In this document: positions 6,398 through 11,481 of the stretch, in pieces | Position numbering within the stretch: the stretch's first letter is position 1 | Layout: every line of letters begins with the position of its first letter | NCBI GenBank assembly: GCA_052170475.1 | Contig: JBQNAL010000032.1 | Span: forward strand, 1-11,481 | Direction: 5' to 3' | DNA: 11,481 bases | From: CAJPQU01 sp052170475 | GTDB taxonomy: Bacteria > Bacillota > Negativicutes > Selenomonadales > Selenomonadaceae | Made by a program: the position numbers and the translations under genes | The notes under the pieces: model-generated | The model's database searches: none | What the model was told of the DNA's origin: nothing | Seen by the model: the letters and a program-made list of their open reading frames with translations, nothing else

Positions 6398-7585
6398 TTG
6401 GACAAAATCAGGCTTTTATGGATGGTATTCTTAGGAATGCTGGCCGCCCTCGCCCCTCTCGCCACCGACATGTATCTTCCGGCGCTGCCGGTGATGACGG
6501 CGGCCTTCGGCGTGGGAGCTTCCACCGTCCAGCTCTCTTTGACCATGACCATGATCGGCATGGCTGTCGGCCCGCTCTTCGCGGGCCCCATCAGCGACCA
6601 TTGGGGGCGAAAGCGGCCGCTCTGCATCGGCATGTTTTTCTTCTCTCTCGCTACTGTCGGCTGCGTCATGAGCGACGACATCGTTCCCTTTCTCACCTTT
6701 CGCTTTCTCCAAGGCTTCACCGGCGCTTTCGGCCTCGTCACCGCCCGGGCGGTGGCCCGTGACCTTTACGAGGGGGCGGAACTGACCCGCTTTTTCTCCC
6801 TTTTGATGCTGGTAAACGGGCTGGCGCCCATTCTGGCCCCGATGATCGGCGGGCATATCCTGCTCGTCGCTTCGTGGCGAGGCGTCTTCGTCCTGCTGGC
6901 GATTTTAGGCGTCCTCCTGACCATCGCCTCCCTTTTCGCGCCGGAAACTCTGCCGGAACCGGCCCGCATTGATGATCTGACCGAGAGCTTTCAAAAGTTC
7001 GGCCATCTCATGAAGGACGCCTATTTTCGCGGACAATGCCTCGTGCAGTTTTTCTTCTTCGCCGCCTTTTTCGCCTACATCGCCGGCTCTCCCTTTCTCT
7101 TTCAGAATATTTACGGCATCTCCCCCCAGGCCTACGGCTTCATTTTTGGCGGCATCGGCGCCGCGGTGAGCCTCGCCGGGGCTCTTCCCATCCGGCTGGC
7201 GGGCCGGGTGCCGGATCATAAGGTTCTCTCTTGGACGCTCCGCCAGAGCATCGTCGGCAGCCTGCTCTTTCTCATCGCCTGTTGCACGAAAGCCCCGCTG
7301 CCCCTCCTCATCCTGTCGCTGCTCATGGTGATCCCCCTCGTCTCCGTCCTGGGCGCGGTGAGCTTTTCCTTGGCCATGAAAGCCCAGGGAAAGCAGGCCG
7401 GCAGCGCCTCGGCCCTTTTGGGCTTCTTTTCCATGGTGGCGGGGGGCCTGGCCGCGCCCCTGGTGGGCATCGCAGGGGAAGAAAACGCCCTCCCCATGGC
7501 GTTTCTCATGCTCACCGGCTGCCTCGCCGCCTATGCGTCCTACGCCCGCTGCATCGCCCCCGCCCATCGCGCCGGGGGACGGTGA
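6398..7585 (+). CDS. Bcr/CflA-family multidrug efflux MFS transporter
   Basis: A 395-residue major facilitator with 12 predicted membrane helices, usual for the DHA1 drug:proton antiporters. The N-terminus LAPLATDMYLPALPVM (about 18-33) is characteristic of the Bcr/CflA group. Motif A is clear at GPISDHWGRKRPL (about 63-75) between helices 2 and 3, and RFLQGFTGAFGLVTARAVARDLYEG fits helix 4 and motif B. Members export bicyclomycin, chloramphenicol or other small molecules, but the substrate cannot be told from sequence. It starts with TTG at 6398, seven bases after GGAGG (6386-6390). It may be transcribed with ymdB through the hairpin at 6346-6376. Codon use is GC-rich like rny and ymdB, unlike the genes that follow. 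Confidence 0.92.
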   Translation: MDKIRLLWMVFLGMLAALAPLATDMYLPALPVMTAAFGVGASTVQLSLTMTMIGMAVGPLFAGPISDHWGRKRPLCIGMFFFSLATVGCVMSDDIVPFLTFRFLQGFTGAFGLVTARAVARDLYEGAELTRFFSLLMLVNGLAPILAPMIGGHILLVASWRGVFVLLAILGVLLTIASLFAPETLPEPARIDDLTESFQKFGHLMKDAYFRGQCLVQFFFFAAFFAYIAGSPFLFQNIYGISPQAYGFIFGGIGAAVSLAGALPIRLAGRVPDHKVLSWTLRQSIVGSLLFLIACCTKAPLPLLILSLLMVIPLVSVLGAVSFSLAMKAQGKQAGSASALLGFFSMVAGGLAAPLVGIAGEENALPMAFLMLTGCLAAYASYARCIAPAHRAGGR

Positions 7586-7720
7586 ATTTCTGTTATCATG
7601 GGATTGACAAGGCTCACCATACAATTGCACTCGACTTGACAATTCATCAAGAAAACTACCGATCTTTACCGCCTGTGGCCTCGCTTAGCCGCGATAAATC
7701 TCACGAAGGGAGCGGTTTTT
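7586..7720 (+). other. Intergenic region upstream of the PadR gene
   Basis: No gene is visible here. The stretch holds two TTGACAA copies (7604-7610 and 7636-7642), 32 bases apart start to start, and a CTTGA-N7-TCAAG dyad (7635-7651). Each TTGACA could be a -35 box but neither has a good TATAAT at 16-18 bases, so the PadR promoter is unresolved. There is no obvious terminator for the exporter gene. Confidence 0.35.
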
Positions 7721-8062
7721 ATGGGACGTGGCAGAATGCAGAATCATCGTCATTTACCGGCCTTTATTTTGCTGGATTTAGCCCAGCAAAGCAACTACGG
7801 GAACGCCATACACAGTAACTTGATCCGGGATATCCCCGAATTTCAGTGCGACACCGCCGCTGTCTATCGCACCCTAAACCAGTTAGAAAAAATCGGTGCG
7901 GTCGTTTCGCGATGGGATACGGCACATCCCGGCGCAGCTCGAAAAATCTATAATATTACGGATAAAGGATACGAAGAATTAGCCTTTTGGAAAAATGACG
8001 TCGAATCTCGAATAAAAAAATTGACCTATTTTTTGCGTGTCTACAAAACGGTCAAAAAATAA
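7721..8062 (+). CDS. PadR-family winged-helix transcriptional regulator
   Basis: A 113-residue DNA-binding protein of the short PadR type. The winged helix runs from LPAFILLDLAQQSNYGNAI (12-30) through DTAAVYRTLNQLEKIGAV (44-61), the recognition helix, to the wing with WDTAHPGAARKIYNITDKGYEEL (65-87). A C-terminal helix (FWKNDVESRIKKLTYFLRVY) serves for dimer formation. The N-terminus carries a basic, His-containing stretch (GRGRMQNHRH) that could touch metal or DNA; this is speculation. The ATG at 7721 lies eight bases after GAAGGGAG. A strong terminator follows. PadR proteins are ligand-responsive repressors, often of neighbouring transporters, and the likely targets are the ABC importer downstream or the MFS exporter upstream. 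Confidence 0.9.
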   Translation: MGRGRMQNHRHLPAFILLDLAQQSNYGNAIHSNLIRDIPEFQCDTAAVYRTLNQLEKIGAVVSRWDTAHPGAARKIYNITDKGYEELAFWKNDVESRIKKLTYFLRVYKTVKK

Positions 8063-8085
8063 CTGACAACAGCGCTATGACGGAG

Positions 8086-8125
8086 CCTGCATCATCGGTC
8101 TTTCCCGATGATGCAGGTATTTTTA
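8086..8125 (+). terminator. Intrinsic terminator after the PadR gene
   Basis: CCTGCATCATCGG (8086-8098) pairs perfectly with CCGATGATGCAGG (8105-8117) around a six-base loop, followed by a T-rich tail (TATTTTTATT). It separates the PadR transcript from the promoter of the ABC importer. Confidence 0.9.
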
Positions 8126-8138
8126 TTGGAGAAAGTTC

Positions 8139-8167
8139 TTGCTATGGATCTCTGTCTTTGTTATAAT
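8139..8167 (+). promoter_or_regulatory. Predicted promoter of the ABC importer operon
   Basis: TTGCTA (8139-8144), a 17-base spacer, and a perfect TATAAT (8162-8167). The expected transcription start is near 8174, leaving a leader of about 54 bases before the permease ATG at 8228. Confidence 0.75.
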
Positions 8168-8168
8168 A

Positions 8169-8189
8169 ATGTCAAAAACATATATATGT
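8169..8189 (+). promoter_or_regulatory. Palindromic operator candidate at the importer transcription start
   Basis: ACATATATATGT (8178-8189) is a perfect 12-base palindrome just downstream of the -10 box. A further ATGT at 8169-8172 makes a second dyad, ATGT-N5-ACAT, with its left half. ATGT/ACAT half-sites are typical of PadR-family operators, although those usually have eight bases between the halves. A repressor bound here would block initiation. The adjacent PadR protein is the natural candidate; I see no good 19-base Fur box. Confidence 0.5.
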
Positions 8190-8227
8190 AATAGTTCTCT
8201 ACATTAACAAGGGAAACGAGGCGTGTC

Positions 8228-9265
8228 ATGGCGAAAGAGACAGACATAGACATAAAGAAAACGTATCAGCAATATATTCGGAAGAAAAAAACGTTTCTGT
8301 TCTTCCTCCTGCTCTTATTAGTGATATGTTCTATCATTTCTCTGCATGTAGGTTCCTCGAAAATGACGGCGGTAGAAAGCTTTGCCGTTCTTTTAGGAAA
8401 TGAGAACGCGACCTTGCGGGAAATCATATTTCAGATTCGCCTGCCCAGACTTTTAGGCGGACTTTTGATTGGAATGAATCTTGCGCTCTCCGGGCTGATC
8501 ATCCAGTCTTCTCTAAATAATCCGTTGGCCTCGCCTACGACTATTGGCATTTCCTCCGCATCCGCAGCTGGCGCGAACGTCGCACTCATTTTATTTTCTC
8601 GGTGGGGAATCGAGCAAAACCTATGGTTGACCGCTCTCTCCTCTTTCCTTATGGCGATGGCTTGTATGAGCTTGGTACTTTTGATCTCAAACCTGCGAAC
8701 TGCCAATAAAACGACCGTCGTTTTAGCCGGAACGGCGTTTCATGCCCTTTTCTTAGCTTTCATTACCATCATCCAATATTTTGCCGACGATACGGAATTG
8801 GCGTCGGCAGTAGCTTGGACATTTGGCGACCTGGGAAGAGTTCATTTCGACGAGATCGTTATTTTAGCCGTGGTCACAGCGCTCTCCGTTCTCTGTATGT
8901 ATGCACTGCGCTGGCAGATGAACGCACTGGACATGGGAGAACAATCTGCACATTCACTGGGCATCCCCGTCCGACATCTCCGAAATCTCTGCATCTTGAT
9001 TGCGGCTCTAAACACCGGTGTCAGTGTCGCTTTCGCTGGAATCATCGGCTTTGTTGGGCTACTTGCACCACAAATGACTAAACGCCTCATTGGCGAAGAT
9101 AAGCGCTTCATGATACCGGCAGCGCTCCTATCAGGCGCTTGTATCGTACTGGCCAGCGATGCTTTGGCACGCGTCGTTGTCGCTCCGCTGGTTCTTCCAG
9201 TTGGGGCTGTTACCTCACTGTTTGGTGCGCCGCTCTTTCTTTATGTTCTCTTAAAGGGGCGATAA
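8228..9265 (+). CDS. FecCD-family ABC transporter permease (iron-siderophore/cobalamin type)
   Basis: The membrane channel of a type II (BtuCD-like) importer for metal chelates. The 345-residue product has a cytoplasmic basic N-terminus, a first membrane helix at about 22-40, and about nine further hydrophobic segments. The family signature runs through RLPRLLGGLLIGMNLALSG (71-89) to NNPLASPTTIGISSASAAGA (97-116). The C-terminal half has FAGIIGFVGLLAPQMTKRLIGEDKR, the loop that contacts the ATPase, and then LPVGAVTSLFGAPLFLYVLL. The ATG at 8228 follows GAGG by six bases. It is the first gene of a tight operon, with the ATPase starting one base after its stop. A single permease gene means a homodimeric channel. 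The substrate cannot be read from this subunit. Confidence 0.94.
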   Translation: MAKETDIDIKKTYQQYIRKKKTFLFFLLLLLVICSIISLHVGSSKMTAVESFAVLLGNENATLREIIFQIRLPRLLGGLLIGMNLALSGLIIQSSLNNPLASPTTIGISSASAAGANVALILFSRWGIEQNLWLTALSSFLMAMACMSLVLLISNLRTANKTTVVLAGTAFHALFLAFITIIQYFADDTELASAVAWTFGDLGRVHFDEIVILAVVTALSVLCMYALRWQMNALDMGEQSAHSLGIPVRHLRNLCILIAALNTGVSVAFAGIIGFVGLLAPQMTKRLIGEDKRFMIPAALLSGACIVLASDALARVVVAPLVLPVGAVTSLFGAPLFLYVLLKGR

Positions 9266-9266
9266 T

Positions 9267-10019
9267 ATGCCGCTGTTAGACGTTCAAGCGCTGACATTTT
9301 ATTATGAGCAACGCATTTTAGATCATCTGGATTTTTCCATCTCCCAAGGTGAATTCGTCGCTCTGCTGGGCGTGAACGGGTCGGGAAAATCCACGCTGCT
9401 TAATACGATCAGTCGGTTCTTAAAACCCGCCGAGGGGCATATCTATATTGGCGGAAAAGATCTGCACACCATAAAGGCCCGATTGCTGGCACAGCACTTA
9501 GCCTATGTGACACAATACAATCTTCCGGTGCAAAACACGGTCTACGATGTGATCCTGACCGGTCGTATCCCGCACATGGGCGGAAATCCCCAACATGCCG
9601 ATCACGAGCGAGTCGAAAACATTATTGTGGCCTTGGAGATGGAATCGTATGCCCTGCGTCAAGCCAACACATTAAGCGGCGGACAGTTTCAAAAGGTTGT
9701 GATCGCACGCGCCCTCGCGCAGGAGCCACGGCTCATTCTGCTTGACGAGCCAACCAGCAGTCTGGACATAAAAAATCAGCTGCAGGTCGTGCGCATGCTG
9801 AAAAAGTATTGCACCGAAAAACATATCGCTGTTTTTGCCAGCATGCATGATATCAATTTAGCGCTTCATTTTTCCGATAAATTTTTATTGCTGAAAGGAG
9901 GTCGTATCTACGCTTACGGCGACGCAAGCATTCTCACTGCATCGTCAATCAAAGAGGTATATGGAATTGAAGTAGCGGTATTGCCGTACCGCGATAAAAA
10001 AGTCATCGCTTTCTGTTAA
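9267..10019 (+). CDS. ABC transporter ATP-binding protein (FecE/FhuC-like)
   Basis: The cytoplasmic ATPase that powers the importer. All the nucleotide-binding motifs are intact in 250 residues: Walker A GVNGSGKS (35-42), Q-loop Gln83 (YVTQYN), the ABC signature LSGGQ (136-140), Walker B LILLDEP (156-162), D-loop SSLD (164-167) and the switch His194 (ASMHD). The segment VYDVILTGRIPHMG after the Q-loop is typical of ATPases of iron-chelate and cobalamin importers. The ATG at 9267 is one base after the permease stop, and its ribosome site AAAGGGG lies inside the end of the permease gene, which implies coupled translation. The binding-protein gene follows after 15 bases. Confidence 0.95.
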   Translation: MPLLDVQALTFYYEQRILDHLDFSISQGEFVALLGVNGSGKSTLLNTISRFLKPAEGHIYIGGKDLHTIKARLLAQHLAYVTQYNLPVQNTVYDVILTGRIPHMGGNPQHADHERVENIIVALEMESYALRQANTLSGGQFQKVVIARALAQEPRLILLDEPTSSLDIKNQLQVVRMLKKYCTEKHIAVFASMHDINLALHFSDKFLLLKGGRIYAYGDASILTASSIKEVYGIEVAVLPYRDKKVIAFC

Positions 10020-10034
10020 TGAGGAGGTTTTGTT

Positions 10035-11165
10035 ATGTTGAAAAATCTTTTGGCTTGGGGTGCAGGACTGCTACTGTCCGCATCGATTATCACTGGCTGT
10101 GGCAGTGCCCCAACCAGCGGAGAAAAATCGCCTGCGAGTCCCAACGGCGAAGAAAAGTCGGCTTATGTGGTTACGGACATCCAAGGGCGTGAAGTCCGTT
10201 TTGAAAAGGTTCCGAAAAGCGCGGCGGTGATCGGCCACGGCGGCTTGAAGATCTATACCTATGTCTGCGGTGACAACGGACTGATCGGCGTGGAAGATAT
10301 TGAAAAACGCGGCCGCACGGTAACGGGCCAATCCTTTCACCACGCCTATCCCAACATCCGTAATTTAGACACCGTAGGCAAAGGCGGCCCCGAAATTGTG
10401 CCCGATCATGAGCAACTGGCGTATAAGAAGCCGGAGGTGATTTTTGCCGCATACCAAAGCAAAGACGAAATGGATACCTTACAGGCTAAATTAAATATCC
10501 CGGTCGTCGGACTCCTCTCTGGTTCCAAAGACAATATATTCAACGAAGAAGTATATCAGACTTTTGCCATCGTCGGTAAAACCATGAACCGAACGGAGCG
10601 AGCCGAAGAAATCATTCGTTTTCTAAAAGAAACGCAAAACGATCTGCAAAAGAGAGCGGGCGGAGCGATCTCCGGGCCACGCGTCTACATGGGCGGCTGC
10701 AGCTTCCGCGGTGAGCAGGGGATTCTTTCGACAAAAGAACATGTCGATCTTTTAGATACCGTGAAAGTGAACAACGTAATGAACGATTTGACGAAAGAAA
10801 AAGGAATGATTTTAGATAAGGAAAAATTACTGGAGATTGATCCCGAGTTGATCCTATTAGATTTAAGTGGCAAGAAGCGAATTTTAGGCGAACTGGAAAA
10901 GGATCCACGTTTTTTCGATTCTCTGACCGCTTTTCAACAAGGGGAAACCTACGCGATCATGCCATATTTCACCTATGGTATGAATTTTGATACAGCGCTT
11001 TTGGATATGTACTATATCGGCAAGCTGACGCATCCGGACGGTTTTACGGATATTGATATAGAAGCGAAAGCTAAGGAGATTTACACGCTGTTTGTGGGGA
11101 AAAATGTGTACGACGAACTACGGCAAGTCTATCCTGAAGCGTTTAAGAAATTCCAACGCAAATAA
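10035..11165 (+). CDS. ABC transporter substrate-binding lipoprotein (FepB/periplasmic-binding type)
   Basis: The ligand-capturing subunit of the importer. The 376-residue precursor has a short signal peptide with lipobox IITGC and lipidated Cys22, then a low-complexity linker (about 23-42), then a two-lobed helical-backbone binding fold (Peripla_BP_2). VVTDIQGREVRFEKVPKSAAVIG (about 45-67) is the usual entry to the fold, and KPEVIFAAY and DPELILLDLSG are the paired lobe motifs. Features such as IGVEDIEKRG, GGPEIVPDHEQL and YMGGCSFRGEQGILST resemble a subgroup known from archaea and clostridia that is annotated as iron-complex binding, rather than classic siderophore binders. Its ligand is not certain: iron chelate, corrinoid, haem or an oxyanion (as in MolABC) all remain possible. 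AGGAGG lies seven bases before the ATG. A terminator hairpin follows about 140 bases downstream. Confidence 0.92.
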   Translation: MLKNLLAWGAGLLLSASIITGCGSAPTSGEKSPASPNGEEKSAYVVTDIQGREVRFEKVPKSAAVIGHGGLKIYTYVCGDNGLIGVEDIEKRGRTVTGQSFHHAYPNIRNLDTVGKGGPEIVPDHEQLAYKKPEVIFAAYQSKDEMDTLQAKLNIPVVGLLSGSKDNIFNEEVYQTFAIVGKTMNRTERAEEIIRFLKETQNDLQKRAGGAISGPRVYMGGCSFRGEQGILSTKEHVDLLDTVKVNNVMNDLTKEKGMILDKEKLLEIDPELILLDLSGKKRILGELEKDPRFFDSLTAFQQGETYAIMPYFTYGMNFDTALLDMYYIGKLTHPDGFTDIDIEAKAKEIYTLFVGKNVYDELRQVYPEAFKKFQRK

Positions 11166-11304
11166 AGGATTGCAAACAATTGCCAAGAACACCAAACCAA
11201 GGCTATGCTAAATGCTCCTATATTAAGGAACATCAGGTAGCGCGTGCAATTTGCATCACGAAAAAACATGTCTAAAAATAACAAATCATGTTATCACCAT
11301 AAAT
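11166..11304 (+). other. Gene-poor AT-rich stretch after the importer operon
   Basis: I see no supported gene here. One frame is open for about 32 codons from a TTG at 11180 to a TAA at about 11276, but it has no ribosome site and no recognisable family. Together with the terminator and the possible partial gene that follow, it makes up the last 316 bases of the window. Confidence 0.4.
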
Positions 11305-11348
11305 TGTCAAAACCCCGTCATAGCCACGTGCATGACGGGGTTTTGACA
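11305..11348. terminator. Bidirectional terminator hairpin
   Basis: A 17-base perfect stem: 11305-11321 (TGTCAAAACCCCGTCAT) pairs with 11332-11348 (ATGACGGGGTTTTGACA) around a ten-base loop. AAAACCCC and GGGGTTTT flank the core, so the hairpin presents G+C pairs followed by a T-run in both directions. It can end the importer transcript on the plus strand and a convergent transcript entering from the right. Confidence 0.8.
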
Positions 11349-11418
11349 GCAGTCAAAGAACGGCGGTATTCTCTCAGCACCGTAGAACGCGGCTTTTGAT
11401 CGATAGATGAAATACTCC

Positions 11419-11481
11419 TTATATTTTTGTAGGTTGTAAAATAAATTGACGCAAAAAGTTCCATTTTGGAACCCATTCAGT
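11419..11481 (-). CDS. Possible C-terminal end of a convergent gene (partial)
   Basis: The minus strand is open from the right edge to a TAA at 11421-11419 and encodes 20 residues, EWVPKWNFLRQFILQ being the core. The aromatic, protein-like composition and the bidirectional terminator 70 bases further on are consistent with a convergent gene that lies mostly outside the window. Twenty codons are too few to name a family, and chance remains a real possibility. Confidence 0.25.
   Translation of the reverse strand, partial: TEWVPKWNFLRQFILQPTKI

Noticed and set aside
8139..8227. Fur box upstream of the metal importer
   Set aside because: I found no 19-base GATAATGATAATCATTATC-like array. The AT-rich TATAATAATG is better explained by the -10 box.
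11180..11278. Open frame of about 32 codons after the importer operon
   Set aside because: It has only a TTG start, no ribosome site and no recognisable motif, and the length is easily reached by chance.
1..11481. CRISPR array, prophage, anti-phage island, retron or other mobile system
   Set aside because: No regularly spaced repeats, cas genes, reverse transcriptase, integrase, phage structural genes or known defence enzymes are present; most genes are recognisable housekeeping or transport functions.

Overview
The window looks like chromosomal DNA of a Bacillota (Firmicutes) bacterium. The evidence is strong Shine-Dalgarno sequences, TTG and GTG starts, TTGACA/TATAAT-type promoters with 17-base spacers, a short cytochrome bd pair, and RNase Y (rny) followed closely by a YmdB-type phosphodiesterase, as in Bacillus. 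The GC-rich coding style and an unrecognised protein between rny and ymdB would fit a Negativicutes member, but that is an inference I cannot test here.

Layout. (1) 65-2436, minus strand: cydA-cydB, encoding the two main subunits of cytochrome bd quinol oxidase, with a promoter at 2482-2510 and a terminator-like hairpin at the left edge (1-37). (2) 2562-3104, minus: a two-gene cassette of a DUF4160 and a DUF2442 protein with its own consensus-like promoter (3150-3178), which reads toward cydAB. (3) 3224-7585, plus: rny from its own promoter, then an intrinsic terminator, then a 173-residue protein of unknown function, the ymdB-like phosphoesterase and a Bcr/CflA-type drug exporter. A second promoter lies over the rny stop codon and fires straight into the terminator, so this junction may make a short RNA or act as an attenuator. 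(4) 7721-11165, plus: a small PadR-family regulator, closed by a terminator, then a three-gene ABC importer of the iron-siderophore/cobalamin class (FecCD permease, FecE-like ATPase, FepB-like lipoprotein). The importer promoter has a perfect 12-base palindrome at its expected transcription start. (5) 11166-11481: no complete gene; a long bidirectional terminator hairpin and perhaps the last 20 codons of a convergent gene.

How they work together. cydAB supports respiration at low oxygen. RNase Y and YmdB are RNA decay and signalling factors known to be linked in Bacillus. The ABC importer brings in a metal chelate or a similar small metal-containing ligand, and the adjacent PadR protein is a reasonable candidate for its regulator. 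The importer and PadR genes look clearly more AT-rich than the rny-MFS block, suggesting a different history. I found no CRISPR array, tRNA, rRNA, insertion sequence or integrase. The window is mostly ordinary; the points most worth checking are the rny/unknown-gene junction, the rny start codon, the palindromic operator and the DUF4160-DUF2442 pair.
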